NCBI RefSeq assembly: GCF_026230105.1
Contig: NC_079475.1
Location: forward strand, 11,796,125-11,860,124
Direction: 5' to 3'
From: Diorhabda sublineata
Taxonomy: Eukaryota; Arthropoda; Insecta; Coleoptera; Chrysomelidae
DNA length: 64,000 nucleotides
Part shown: positions 1 to 12,490 of the stretch, piece after piece
How positions within the stretch are numbered: the first letter of the stretch is position 1
Layout: every line of letters starts with the position of its first letter
The notes under the pieces: model-generated
Seen by the model: the letters and a program-made list of their open reading frames with translations, nothing else
Told to the model about the DNA's origin: nothing
Database searches by the model: none
Made by a program: the position numbers and the translations under genes

Positions 1-1700
1 CTCCGATTACTGCCCTTTGGCTCAACATGAAATCATTCCAGAGAGTCTAACGGACTTTGTGGTTAGATAATTGTCATTCATCCACCGTATACATGACACT
101 TGGTTCTCTATGACTTCTTCATTTTTTCTAAGTTCAAGGATATCGCATTTCCTTATAGAAACCAGTGATTCGGGAGTCAACCTATACTGCAGGAAATTTA
201 TCTGTCAGCCGGACCTTCCAGAATAAATTCCATACCTCCAAATAGTAGTTAAACGTAAATTTATTTTTTGTTGATAAAGAATAAGAAATTTAAAACTTCT
301 GTTAGCGTCTTAATGCCCGCGCGGGCCATAATATGTACTTAACTGCCGCACGAGCATAATATAATCTATTATATAGATCTATCTAAGATAATTTGCTGTT
401 ATGACATAACGATTATAATTTCAATCCACTGCATTTTATTTTCAAACAAATTTTGTTAAATATCTGTTCCGATGAAACACATTCATCCATATTTTAATAG
501 CGGGAAAAGTCTTCCGTTAAAAAATATAAAGGTTGAATAAATATAGTGTCTGAATAAGATTGAAAGGTCCCGCATTCGGTTTGAATGGGGCACGTGGATA
601 TAAGATAGATAAACACATGTGGTATTCAAGAAATATCCCAAATTTGTAGTAAATTCTAATTCTAGATAAAGGTTGCGTCGTTTTCACTCTCGAAAAGTAG
701 ACTGAGAAGACTAATCTTCTCAACATTTAATTTAAAACTAGTTCTTGTAGATTCTTTGGTAAGCTTAACCTATATCAGTATCCTTTGGATAAATTTGAGG
801 AATGATCCCGTTGTATCATAAAATATTATTTAACAATCCAGGTTGGTTTCGAAGCTAATTCAAACTGCTCCTATACAAATCCTGAAATCAAAATTTTTTT
901 CTGATTACAACAAAATAATGTTCAGCAGATTTCAGGTCATTTGATAAGCTGATGATCAATCAATGATCTATTTTAATAGATGCTCAAAGCATGAATTTCG
1001 TTTCTGTCATCTCCCAAATAACAAACAGTGTCTTTGAAAGGGAAATTCGTATTTGATTCAAGGCAATGTGTTATATTAATGTGAAATTCAGTATGTAGAC
1101 GAATGTACCTTCTCAAAAGAGACAAAACTAATTTTCTCTCAACCATATCAATATAGATTCGATCTTTCCTCAATAGCGATTCAATCTTCTCTTCGCTTCC
1201 TTCTTCTTACCCTTCTTCATATTATATGAATTAGATATTTATTTTCTCGGTCAGGTCTTTAGTGCGCTGGAATCATGACTCTATACACCTTGAAGTCTTC
1301 TTCTAGGGGTTTATCTTAAGATATTTCTCACAACTTTCAAAATTTGTCACTCGAAAGAAGTTTTTAGCTCACTTATTACTCGAGCTGTTGAACGCTGTTT
1401 CCAACTTTACGTTGTCCTTTTCAGGAAAGCAATTCGTTTCTAAATTCTCATTTCTATACTTCCCAAAGTTACCTCTACCTCATCCAACCATCTAGATCTC
1501 AGTATTACTTTTCCTTTCCCACCTTATGTCCATTATACCAGCTTCTTGTTCAGCTATATAGTATATCCCAGCAATCATACATACACTTTTTCTAGTACTT
1601 TTTTTTATATAATAGTAACAATAAATTTATTTCAAGTCTCAGCATCATTTCGAACTCTTTCTTGATCTTACTCATTGTCTCTGTAGCACAAATCGTGACT
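1..1700. other. No gene seen
   Basis: AT-rich DNA with stops in all frames; the longest open frames are 60-70 codons and resemble no family I know. No repeat, RNA gene or transposon end was recognised. From about 1560 the plus strand becomes T-rich. Confidence 0.5.
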
Positions 1701-1711
1701 TTAATATTGTT

Positions 1712-1893
1712 TTATATATTTTGTTTGCTTTCCAGCATTTTTCCAACTTGCTCCAAGTGTTCAATTCTCTTTTTCTTTCTCGTTTCTTCCTTCAGCACTT
1801 TCTGTATCTCAGCATTATCCTTTTCTACTTTTTCTGATCTATCTTCATCGTTTATTATTAGTACATTTAGTACTTTAATAACTAAACCACTCT
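1712..1893 (-). pseudogene. Possible LINE ORF1 coiled-coil remnant
   Basis: The minus strand is open for about 60 codons and encodes a very charged, Lys/Glu-rich helix (for example KDNAEIQKVLKEETRKKK, then RIEHLEQVGKMLESKQ) ending at a stop at 1712-1714. The heptad-like spacing of Ile, Val and Leu suggests a coiled coil. Such segments are typical of the first ORF of some insect non-LTR retrotransposons, but A/G-rich DNA can produce similar peptides by chance. No start codon, RNA-binding domain or downstream reverse transcriptase was found next to it. The assignment is an inference. Confidence 0.25.
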
Positions 1894-1906
1894 AAACTCA
1901 CATCTA

Positions 1907-2724
1907 CCAATTTCTACTTTCTCTCATTTTTCTTGTTGCTAAATTTCATATGTTTCGTTATCTCAGCATTGATTTTAGTTATAAAACAGTTAATATAGTT
2001 GTCTTCGACACGTACCGTGAATCTGTCTGATCATATTAATGAAATCTAAAATTTGGAGGATGCGCCGGGTACAAATTTCTAGGAACACCGAATTGTTTTT
2101 CTAACTTATTTATCCACTGTTATATTGGTGTCAAGTGTGGCATATTTTATATATGATTAAGAGACTGGATTACCTAAAAGTGACTGAAGTTAAAAGCATA
2201 ATTGGAAGGAAAATCGTGAGTTGCAATTATCCGGAATTAGTAAATAGATTCAAAGTGGCACTAGTGCGTGACGAATTTAATCCAGAAATATTTCTATTGA
2301 AGAACTAGACTTCCACCTGTTTCCACCTGTATCTGACCGATTTCTATCATGAAGGACTATAATTTGACCATTATTCTGCTATGGTCGAATTCGTAACAAG
2401 AAGTTCTATATAAGTTTTAAATATTTTAACTTTTTTTCTGTTAATCCAGATGTTTTGTTGGATTGCCTTTCGACTTTACTGTAAAGTGTAAATCTTTTGA
2501 TAAACATTTTTTTACTTTTAAGATGTTATCTTTAGTTGAATACGCTTAGAACAAGACCTATATCCCTTATCGTATTAACAGATAATTTAGAAAAAATTGA
2601 TAAATCACTATTTTTGTCCATTTGAATATAGGGTAAAAGGTAAAACATTCAAATCTCACATGCTTCTAAGATACAGTTGTTATAATTGACTGAAAGAAAT
2701 GCTTCTAATAATCTTTCAAGTGAG
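1907..2724. other. No gene seen
   Basis: AT-rich sequence without long open frames or recognisable repeats. Confidence 0.45.
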
Positions 2725-2995
2725 CATTTGACGAATTCCCGTTGCGTCTTTCACATTTTTTTATAAATGGCGGAAGCGTCTTTGATGTTTTCTTTTAAAA
2801 GTTTTTATTACAGAAGGCGGTTTATTTACAGTATTTCTTCCAAATGATTTCTGGGACAGTCTGTTTATTTGTTTCTTTTGTTTCCTTTGTGTAAATGCAG
2901 TAAGTTAATTTTAAATAAATACTCGTAGAAAAAGGAACGGTAAGACAGTAGTTATTAATTCACCCTACGATAAGAAAGTGTCTAAATGAATACCA
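2725..2995. repeat. Dispersed repeat R1, copy 1
   Basis: About 270 bp that match 14645-15035 in the same orientation. Shared blocks include GCGTCTTTGATGTTT, AAGGCGGTTTATTTA, GTTTCTTTTGTTT and the tail TTATTAATTCACC. This copy lacks about 100 bp present in copy 2. There is no coding potential. It could be a solo LTR or a non-autonomous transposon; no target duplication was identified, so the class is unresolved. Confidence 0.7.
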
Positions 2996-4329
2996 TTATA
3001 TGTATATTACAAGTCGAACTTTCGAAATTATTGTTATAAAAATTTTTCTACTCCTTGGTATAGACATTTTATTATATGTATATTATGGAAAATAAATAAC
3101 AAATAATATATTTATTAGCGGTACCTTTCGAGTAATAAAAATTACAGATGGAACCATCCTCCATTGATCCTTCTCGAAAAAGAGACCCCGAAAAACATCT
3201 AATGCACTATTGTGCACCTTTTAGGTTATTTGTGCGTATGAAAAAAACGTTACAGATTTAAATCGGTTTAGATTTTAAACCATTCTTTAGCCCACAAACA
3301 CCCTCACTTGTAACATAATTCCTTTTAAAAATTGCCTTAACGATTTACGATATAATTTTTCGAGGGGATGTCAAACTAAGCCTTGAATGAGTTCTATTTC
3401 CTCTAGATTAAAAATTGTCCCAACAGAAATTGTTTGGAAATATTGATTTTGTATTTCAAAAAGCGCGATTAAATAAATTCATTAATTATGCCAAAAATTT
3501 ATTGTGGATAAAAGTTCTGAATCAAGTTGATTTTAAATCTAGATTTAGTGGTAGTAGACAAATAAGTGGTATGTAAACAATGAAAATAGGAAGAGAATTT
3601 GATAAAATGGAAGAAACAAAAAACTACCATCGATCTGAGGTCAAGAACGGGGAAGCAGCTCGTTTATAAGGGTAAAAAATGATTTATCTTGATTTCCGGC
3701 AAAACATATATAGAAAAATGATAAATAGCGAAGTAGTAAGTAATAAAAAGGTCTACAACTTTTGTATTGACAAAAAACCAATTTCTTGGAGAAACATAAA
3801 CATTTTTCTAAGGGTAATTCCAAATCCATTCAGCTACAGCTCATATCTTTAGGATCTTTTATATATCTAATATCTATGATCTTCAGCTTTGTTACCAAAT
3901 TGCTGAAGCAGAATGTCCCATTGTTACTTAGCTGACAGCTTATCTACAATTCTCTGGTGAGATGGTCTTTAACACACTGACTTAAGCTGCAAACTTGTTG
4001 TACGCTTCCATTTTTGCCTTTTTAACCTTACTTGGTATTTCATATGAAAACTCTGGTTTCTTCTGGTATCTTCAACGATTCCGAACGTATCTTACAACTC
4101 CAGCACTTCCATACACGATCCTTCCACGTCGACCAATCTTCAGCACCTTTTGAGAGTTTGATAACTTTTAGGTAATCCATTTTAAAGCTAGACGAACTTA
4201 AACTGACCGTTTGAGGCAATCACAGAATACACGCAGGTGAAAAACGGCACTTCAAGGATCAAGTTTAGATTGTTTGGATCTCAGAACACAATACAACACA
4301 GACCGACACAATTTACGGTTTTGTACTTG
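2996..4329. other. No gene seen
   Basis: AT-rich, no recognisable gene or repeat. The 4040-4330 part is slightly less AT-rich but still carries stops in all frames. Confidence 0.45.
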
Positions 4330-5765
4330 ACAAAATAAATTGAAATTACAATCTAAGTGGAATACATGAAATAAAAATAAAAGTCAACGTGCTAGCACTT
4401 GAAAATGCCACTAGCAGGACTGCCAACTATTCATAATTAAAAATCGTTTTCGCTACAAAAATAACTGTTCCAAATTTGAAATACTCTTTTAGTAATAGAA
4501 TATTATGAATTTAGGGACTAGAAAAGGGTCTCTATAGTAGTGAAACTCTGAATAAAATCTATCCACAATCCATTCTGTTCATAATGACCCAAATTTTCGC
4601 TGCAAAAATAACTGTACAATCGGGATTATTCAACATCACATCTAACTCGATTTACCAAATTTGAAATGTTCTTTTAGTAATAGAATATTATGAATTTAGG
4701 GACTGGAAAAGGGTCTCTAGAATAGTGAAACTCTGAAACAAATCTATCCAAAATCCATCCTGGTCATAATGACCCAAGTTTTCGCTACTAAAATAACCGT
4801 ACAATCGGGATTATTCAACATTACATCTAACTAGATTTACCAAATTTAAAATGCTCTTTTAGTAATAGAATATTATGAATTCAGGGACTGGAAAAGGGTC
4901 TCTACAATAGTGACACTCTGAAAAAAATCTATACACAACCCATCCTGTTCATAATGACCGAAGTTTTCGCTGCAAAAATAACTGTACAATCGGGATTATT
5001 CAACATCACATCTAACTCGATTTACCAAATTTGAAATGTTCTTTTAGTAATAGAATATTATGAATTTAGGGACTAGAAAAGTGTCTTTAGAAAAGTGAAA
5101 CTCTAAAAAAAACCTATCCACAATCCATTCTGTTCATAATGACCGAAGTTTTCGCTACTAAAATAACTGTACAATCGGGATTATTCAAAATCACATCTAA
5201 CTCTATTTACCAAATTTGAAATGCTCTTTTAGTAATAGAATATTATAAATTTAGGGACTAGAAAAGTGTCTTTAGAAAAGTGAAACTCTAAAAAAACCTA
5301 TCCACAATCCATTCTGTTCATAATGAGCGAAGTTTTCGCTACTAAAATAACTGTACAATCGGGATTATTCAACATCACATCTACTCGATTTACCAAATAC
5401 CAAATTTGAAATGCTCCTTTAGTAATAGAATATTATGAATTTAGTGACTAGAAAAGGGTCTCTAAAATAGCAAAATTCTATAAAAAATCTATCCACAATA
5501 AATTGAAATTACAAACTAAGTGGAATTCGTGAAGTAAAAATAAAGGTCAAGGTGGTAGCTCTTAGAAATGTCATTAAAAGGACTGCCAACTATTCATAAT
5601 TAAAAACCAAAGTTTTCGCTAGAAAAAAAACTGTACAATCGGGATTATTCAGCATTATATCTAATTCGATTTACCAAATTTTTAATGCTCTTCTAGTAAT
5701 AAAATATTATGAACTGAGGGACCAAGAAAGGGTCTCTTGAATAGTGAAGTTCTATAAGATATCAA
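4330..5765. repeat. 185-bp tandem satellite-like array with longer flanking units
   Basis: A block containing ACTGTACAATCGGGATTATT recurs at about 4611, 4796, 4981, 5166, 5350 and 5630, a period of 184-185 bp for the first five. Each unit carries AGTAATAGAATATTATGAAT and a GGGACTAGAAAAGGGTCTCT segment able to form a short stem. The first and last units differ: both contain an extra segment of about 95-115 bp (4335-4445 and 5493-5605, sharing GGACTGCCAACTATTCATAA) that the internal units lack, and the last interval is therefore 280 bp. This looks like internal amplification of a shortened unit between two long units. No coding content. Confidence 0.9.
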
Positions 5766-6782
5766 TCCATCCTTCTCATAATTAAATTAATCAAAGCTAA
5801 CTTATACAGTAAAAGCATCTTAATCGATCTTTTACCAAAAATAGATAACAAGAAATTGCCTTCGACTAAGAAAAGTGCAACTATTTTTTAATAGTTTACC
5901 CAGAATTTTTTTGTAAGCAATAAACTGACATTAAGATAAAAAATGCAACCCGTCTTGCCAAAGAAATAACGTCTTCAAGACCATAAAATGCCCAGCAGCG
6001 AACGCAAATACCAAATACAAACACAAAACATATGTTCTTAGATAATAAATTATTTTTTTCAGAGTTTACACGCGTGCCTCAATCTTTATAGAATTCACAA
6101 TGGGGCCCATACCTTTAGACTCTAGGAAAAGAGCAGTTGTAGGATACCGAAACGTATTCATGTCGTTCAGTCGACCAACGACAATTTTCAATAACATGTC
6201 GTAGTGAAATATTTAAAAAACAAATTGGTTCGTTGGCATTTGTCGTACTTCTTTTCGGATGCGAGGATATTTTCTTATATGGGATCAAATTAGAGTCGCT
6301 TTGTGCTCTCAGGGTCGTATCAAGTAGTCTAACTTCTGAATAAGAGTACAAAGGACTATACTAGAATTGGGATTAATCGAGAAAAAGAAATAAATAAAAC
6401 AGTAATGCAGATTTTGCAACGTTTATAAAATTTCGTTGGAGTTATGAGAAAAACGAATTAGCTTTCCAATGAAACCCAATGACTAGTGATGATTTTGCGC
6501 TTTTTTGGAATTAAACGGTGATGGAAGACAGACAATTCGTGACTTTTCTGGAGTTGAATAAACTGCCATCTGTCAAAATTTTATATAACTAACTATGATG
6601 AATCGGAAAAAATATTTTACGAACCGAATATCATGAATTAATAAACACACCTCCAAATATAAGGGTGTGGAAACAAAAAATCCGTACTTTTTTAAACAGC
6701 TAAGCCGTTGACTGAGTTTATTATTAATAATTACACGTAATTCGGAAGTTGTCAAAAGTCTCAAGTAAAAACATTGTCAAGT
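5766..6782. other. No gene seen
   Basis: AT-rich. A 78-codon reverse open frame at 6115-6351 has no recognisable domain and is not called. Confidence 0.4.
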
Positions 6783-7290
6783 TTTGTGATCAAAATCTGA
6801 AGAAATCTCTTTCTTTGTAAGAATGGAAATAGCCAAACAAACAATTTACGATATTTGTTAGCGTGTTGAAACAGGTATTTCTCTTGAAAGAAAGTCGCAA
6901 TCAGGTAGAACAGCAAAACAAAATGCCAAATAAGCAGAGAGAAGCTTTGGTTAAAGCAGCTCAAGAAAAAATTCGAGTCATTTTACGAAAATTGGGTAGA
7001 AAACTCAAAATCGATAAGAAAGATTCTACAAAAATAGAATATAGTTTAAAAATCAAGAAAATGGGTACGCGAATATTCTGAAAAGCAACGAATGGAACTA
7101 AAATCAAAATTTAGAAGTCTCAGTGACAACGGAGCAGGAGCAAAACGAGTGAAGGAAAAGAGCGAACCCAGAGATAAAAGTACTGATCAAGCAAAAATAA
7201 GATATATGGTAAGAGCAAAAAGATTCCGTTGTATGGGCCTTATAGCCAGAAAGTATAAATATATTCGGGTGAAATGATCTTTCTTAAGGG
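6783..7290 (+). mobile_element. Tc1/IS630-like transposase remnant (DNA-binding half)
   Basis: Across frames the plus strand reads as the amino-terminal helix-turn-helix part of a Tc1-like DDE transposase: QTIYDIC, then RVETGISLERKS and SGRTAKQ (the usual spacer and GRP-like hook before the second helix-turn-helix), then KIRVILRKLGRKLKIDKK. In the family these residues bind the inverted repeats. The frame shifts several times and in-frame stops interrupt it. Downstream (7190-7260) IRYMVRAKRFRCMGLIARK vaguely resembles the VMVW...SCG.I segment after the first catalytic Asp. No terminal inverted repeats were found. It is a dead copy. Confidence 0.65.
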
Positions 7291-8159
7291 AAGAAGTAGA
7301 CGTGAAGTAGCCTCGAAAGAAAAGTAAACGGTAAAAAGCAGTAGAGCCTAACAGGTAGATTGTCTGGACTTTTCTATAATAATAAGGATGTACCTCTTTA
7401 AGTTTCCTCCAAGTACTTGAAGGAGACCTATTCGACAACATCGTTCAATGGGTTTAAATCTATTTTTACTTGGTAAGTTTCTTCGAGGAAACTTTTCTTC
7501 ATAACACGTCTTTCAATAAGCTATTAGTACCTACTAGAGATGGCAATTCTTTCTATTCATAACTCTGATTTTCCTCTTATTTCAAGATTGCTTATAAATT
7601 TCTATACAAATAAATTAATTGCTTTCTATTTTTTTATCATTACAAAGAAACTTATGTTTCGTGTAGTAGAAATATCAATTATTTGAATAGATATTTTAAG
7701 TACAATTTGCTTTCTATTTTAAATTCTGCCCTGGATTCTGAATCCCGTATGATGTTCCGAAGTTTGACCACCGGTCAGTTCAAGACAACCATTTAGCACC
7801 CTTGTTTGCAAGCTGCCTTCTTATTATGTCACTGTTTGACTACAAGATGTTTGTCAATCTTACAAACCTCCTACAACACAAAGAACATAATCTCTTTTAT
7901 GTGATAAATCTGTATAATTGCCCGTTTGTCCGTTAATTCTTACAGGTATACAAAATTTCCTGTGTAGACTTTACAAAAATAGGAATGTTTCTGATATAAT
8001 TTTAACAGTTAATTGAACAAAGTATTGTTTAAATATTGGAACCTAATATTTTTTTTAAATCACACATCACTCCAACTGCATTAAAAATATAATTTGTGGT
8101 GTTTATTTCGGTACATTTGTCCTCCAAAAGTGATTTAACTAATAAATGCTGATGATAAT
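7291..8159. other. No gene seen
   Basis: AT-rich sequence with no recognised feature. Confidence 0.4.
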
Positions 8160-8284
8160 GAAGTTTAATGTCAAATTTCACAACAATCCGCTGCTCACAG
8201 CTACACTGGTTGGTATACAGATAAGGTAGACATGCGTATTTTTTCTGTAACCGCACTAGTCTCGTTACTAAAAGCCACACCTCG
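8160..8284 (-). mobile_element. Mariner 5' end with transposase N-terminus
   Basis: Read on the minus strand, this begins at a TA with CGAGGTGTGGCTTTTAGTAA, a mauritiana-like mariner end (compare the ends at 18716, 23927 and 55152), and about 85 bp later encodes CEQRIVVKFDIKL, matching the EQR..IKFC.KL start of mariner transposases. Similarity fades after about 8160. The opposite end was not found, so only the 5' tip of the element is left. Confidence 0.65.
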
Positions 8285-8765
8285 TATATATAATTCAATA
8301 TGGTTATATTGAATAATGAATGAAAGCTACAGTTATAGAAAAAATATTTCTTCATCTGTATTATTTACTTCTTTATAGTTTTGTGTCTCGTATGAATAAT
8401 TAATATGAAAGTCTCCTAATTATTTATTCGAATCTCTTGACTATTTAGTCACAAAATAAATCTAATATTCTGACATATTATACACGATTAAAAAATATTA
8501 GTTTCCTCTTTAACACTGTAGAGGTTACCGTTAAACGTATGTAATAAAATTTGATGTTGACTGAACGTGAGAATTTATGTTCAATAAATGATCGTCCTCA
8601 ATATTTATTATTCCTCCAATGAATATAAATCTTATTAACATAGAAATATTTGGAAAAAAATATAATACTGTTTGAGAGAAATAATTGATACAAATACCTG
8701 ATTACCTTCAATTTTACCGTCATTATAACATGTAAAATTATGATCTTATGATAAATTATTGATTC

Positions 8766-8768
<3 letters not shown>
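8285..8768. other. No gene seen
   Basis: AT-rich, no recognised feature. Confidence 0.4.

Positions 8769-8798
<30 letters not shown>
8769..8798. repeat. (TA)n microsatellite
   Basis: An uninterrupted TA dinucleotide run of about 30 bp. Confidence 0.95.
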
Positions 8799-8801
<3 letters not shown>

Positions 8802-9448
8802 TTTGAATAGTAATATAAAAAAATTTTATACCCCGTGAGCTAAATATAAGATGGAAATAGTTAAACGGAGCGCGGTGCTCGTTGTGGATAAAATCCTTGT
8901 CATATTCTAAAAAACTGAGTAACAAGTTGTGAAAAACTGTCAAATAATAGTTGCCTTCATGTAAATTGCAAATTTAACAAATCATAAACCATCCCATACC
9001 CTAATTAAGAAAACATAACAACAGTTATACACATTCCACAATTTTATGTCCTATATTCTATAGAAACGGTGGAGCTGTTCCACCACGTGGATTCATATAT
9101 TCATATGAATCAAATCAAAATTTTTGACAATTCAATACAAATAATGGTTATGACTAATATTCCAACAGTCGGCCTTGTACGAATTGACATTACTGGAGAA
9201 CTGATTTTTCGTTGGATGACATATTAATGAAATTTACTGGTTGTGTTCTAAAATAAATTATAATTACCCTTCATAAACTGATTTATATTAGAAGCGTTAA
9301 TCGTTTAATGTTGATAGCAGAATATTTGATTAAGACTGTGCAATCGCACTAGAAAATCTTGCTTTAGAGCTCATCGGATTCGGAATTTGTGCTGTCTTCA
9401 CTAATATTTATTATCACTAGTTCAATATCTATATCCACCAAATTTCGT
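8799..9448. other. No gene seen
   Basis: AT-rich. A short perfect hairpin (GTGGAGCTGTTCCAC, near 9070) is the only structure noted. Confidence 0.4.
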
Positions 9449-9587
9449 AAACCTAACCTAACCTAACCTAACCTAACCTAACCTAACCTAACCTAACCTA
9501 ACCTAACCTAACCTAACCTAACCTAACCTAACCTAACCTAACCTAACCTAACCAAACCTAACCTAACCTAACCAAACCTAACCTAAG
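9449..9587. repeat. Interstitial telomeric repeat (CCTAA)n / (TTAGG)n
   Basis: About 27 consecutive CCTAA pentamers, with two CCAAA variants near the right end. TTAGG is the ancestral insect telomere repeat, so the strand with TTAGG is the minus strand. Unique-looking AT-rich DNA flanks it on both sides, so this is an internal tract and not a chromosome end as far as the window shows. Origins consistent with the sequence are break repair, slippage, or the tail of a retroelement. Confidence 0.95.
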
Positions 9588-10439
9588 TGGTAATTTTATA
9601 TCCTTTTTGTCAAAGCAGGTCACTTTTCTGCAAGTATACTATGATATGCTCATTGTCCATTACTTATTTGAAATTGACGATGATTGGGAAGCTAACGATA
9701 AACTGAGATTTTTTATGAATCCTTCTAATGAACCAGCGGGAATAATAATAAAATGTTAACTGACGTAACCTCCTCGTTGACATGCACTTTTAATATTATT
9801 GTCCTGTCAAGAACTATCAAGAACTAAAACTTTACGGCTGCTTATTTTACCTAGTATATGAAGTCTTTGAGAGGATGTTGAAGAAATGACAAATTTGCGA
9901 TAACTGTACTAAAAAATTTTTACGCATTTCTTGGCTGTTGGTGCTGGAAACATTCTCAAATTAAATAACCAGCGGATCAATTTCCTTAGAATTATGTACC
10001 ATCAGCAATCGAATTAGAATTAAGATCGATTTTATTAATGAATTTCCAAAACCTCTCTTCAGGTATTCCGGTACTAATGTGGCGCAAAACAATAAAAGCT
10101 ATAATAATTTATTGCTAGAAATTATCTAGCTCGCACCGATCAGCACATATTGTAGCTACCTAAAAAAAACCTCCATCTCACACTAATTCGTGACATCTTG
10201 AAACTGACCCGAATGGTCTTTATTTGTTTATTGGTGCCATCAACGACGTTTGTTGATCGATTCACATATCAACACTTGAATGATTTCTTGTTTTAAGACG
10301 TATTTTCAAGAAAACTCTACGCTACTGATTAAAATGAAAATATTGCGTGTCAATATGCAGGAGTATTCACTATCCCGGGAGCTTCTTTACGGTTTGTGAC
10401 CAAGGGGGTTCTTAATTGTCACCTGTCTACCAAACCGCC
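9588..10439. other. No gene seen
   Basis: AT-rich, no recognised gene. Confidence 0.4.
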
Positions 10440-10580
10440 GCATGGTGCGCGCCACGAACTTACAGAGCACTTTACTCACTGCCCTGATTTACATCGTGTT
10501 TGCGTGAGTTCGTATTTGACTGTCTACCATTTTATATGATTAGTAGTGAATTTGCAACAACGATTCACAACGTTGCCAAT
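10440..10580. repeat. Dispersed repeat R2, copy 1
   Basis: Matches 12395-12490 in the same orientation over about 90 bp, with the shared core TTTATATGATTAGT and flanking GCTCTGATTTAC/GCCCTGATTTAC and CGCGTGAGT/TGCGTGAGT blocks. It is less AT-rich than its surroundings. Its class is unknown; it could be the untranslated part of a transposon. Confidence 0.6.
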
Positions 10581-10957
10581 AAAGTCTATAAATTGGAAGC
10601 TTAAAAATGTGTAAATGAAAGCAAACATCGTGGAGAATATCTACAAGGTGATCTTTAAAATTAACAAACGTATATCTGGTAACGATTTTATGAAGCAAAC
10701 AAATAATAATACTTATGAAGGTAATAGACGATTATTAGTAAACTGAGATCTGTAACGAATTATAAGATACATTCAAATAGAAGTAACGATAACAACAATA
10801 ACAAAAAAGTAAAATATGTAATATTCGAGGGCAACGTTTTTTTAGATTATGTTTTTTGTATTGTCTCCTGAAAATATTGTAATGGTTTCTGGGTATAGTT
10901 CTTCCAATATCAATTGCAGATTATAAAAACCCTTGCCGACAATTTTGTTTGATCTAC

Positions 10958-10959
<2 letters not shown>
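10581..10959. other. No gene seen
   Basis: AT-rich, no recognised feature. Confidence 0.4.

Positions 10960-11020
<61 letters not shown>
10960..11020. repeat. (TA)n microsatellite
   Basis: About 30 TA units without interruption, the longest dinucleotide run in the window. Confidence 0.95.
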
Positions 11021-11025
<5 letters not shown>

Positions 11026-12394
11026 TCATTATTGCTACAACTGAATATTAAATTATAAAACGTGAATGGTCGAGTGTACCTGTCTGTAAGGAAGTTTGGT
11101 TTAAATAGGGTACCAGACGTGAACTGAGAGTTTTTGTACCGCATTCGTCTATTAGAACTTCTATAGTCTTTTATCTGACGCAAATAATCCTTGAGATTCG
11201 GTTTTTTTGCTGACAAAACTTGACGCAATGTTTCTAAACTGGTATAATTGTATTCTGGATAGTTTACTGTATATAAACTATAAATTATCCTACGTATCAA
11301 ATCTTAAGTAGCAGAGTATGAATGTAGAATTCGAAAACGGGAGCTTTTCATATCACAATCGATCTTCAAGCCTATAAACCTTATAACTTGTACAAAAAAT
11401 TATCTTTATATTTGGCAACAACATAATTTAGCACTCCCTAGTAGCATCAGTGGTATAACTTGTGCCGGAATTTAGACGAAAGGGCTGTTAGGTCTAAACC
11501 AAACATTTTACGGTATCAAAATAATCAAGTGGAAATTAGAGTGGTCAAGACGCTTTTAACCATTTTTCTGGTAATTTATAATTTATGACACTTGTTGATG
11601 GCAGATATTGGTGGCTCTTGCTTTTTTGTAAATCGAAAGGAGTGATTTTCACGTCCGATATGAAATTAAATGCACTATAAAGTTATTATAACTTTTAAAA
11701 TTCTCTTGAAAATGATAATCACATTAACAGTATTTGAATAGGGCCAACAAACGTCTAAATCCATTTTATCTTAAGTTTTGCGGTTTTGGTGTGTGTGTAG
11801 AATAATGTAGAAAGAAGAAAAAACTTTACGACATTAATCAATATTTTATATAATATTGAAGATGTATAAGAAACTATCAATAAATAATAGTTTCGCACTT
11901 CTAAGTTTCGATGCCATTAAAAACTGATACGTGGCTTTATTGTTAAGGGATATGTTCCTAAAACGTGATTGAAACGTGGTGGTTACCCAAAATATGGTAG
12001 CTACGTCACTATTCCGTAGTAAACACGTGGCAGCCACATTCAAGTTTTTCCATTGGTGACATCCTCGTGGTTAACATTGAAAATGCTACTTAGGTTATCT
12101 ACAGATACCGTTAAGTATTGTTAGAAGGTATTTTAGCTGGTGGACGGTAATAATTGAAGAGAAAGATCTTAGCTTGACCATTACGCCATACCTATATATC
12201 TTCACTTCCTTTCGGTAACTTAACTGTTTTAAGTTTGATAATATTTGTACTACTTAGATTGTTTGAACCTTAACAAACTCGACTAAATTTATTAATTAGT
12301 TCTAAAAGATTGTAGGATTCATTATTACATCCTTATATTTATTCACCCGGTGTAGTGATTATTGGATTAACGAGAACTTTCGAATAACGAATTA
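11021..12394. other. No gene recognised; one unexplained 93-codon frame
   Basis: The minus strand is open for 93 codons at 11019-11300, basic and Tyr-rich in composition (SLETLRQVLSAKKPNLKDY is its most protein-like stretch). I do not recognise it, and its end runs into the (TA)n tract. The rest of the interval is AT-rich with no other feature. Confidence 0.25.
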
Positions 12395-12490
12395 TGGCAA
12401 CGCAGCTTATTTGCTCTGATTTACGCGGTGTTCGCGTGAGTTTCCATTGAATGTCCGCCATTTTTATATGATTAGTGGTAAATTTGCGAC
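12395..12490. repeat. Dispersed repeat R2, copy 2
   Basis: Second copy of the repeat at 10440-10580: the block GCTCTGATTTACGCGGTGTT and, downstream, TTTATATGATTAGTGGTAAA are shared with small substitutions. Confidence 0.6.

Noticed and set aside
1662..1895. 77-codon plus-strand hydrophobic, Ser/Phe-rich frame that could pass for a membrane protein
   Set aside because: It is the antisense of an A/G-rich minus-strand stretch; T-rich DNA gives Phe/Ser/Leu-rich frames by composition.
8029..8355. 108-codon minus-strand frame taken as a gene
   Set aside because: It runs across a mariner terminal repeat (IYEVWLLVTRLV is the translated end), so most of it is non-coding transposon sequence.
8769..11020. 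The two (TA)n tracts as replication origin or recombination sites
   Set aside because: Simple dinucleotide runs are expected in AT-rich insect DNA and nothing around them supports a function.
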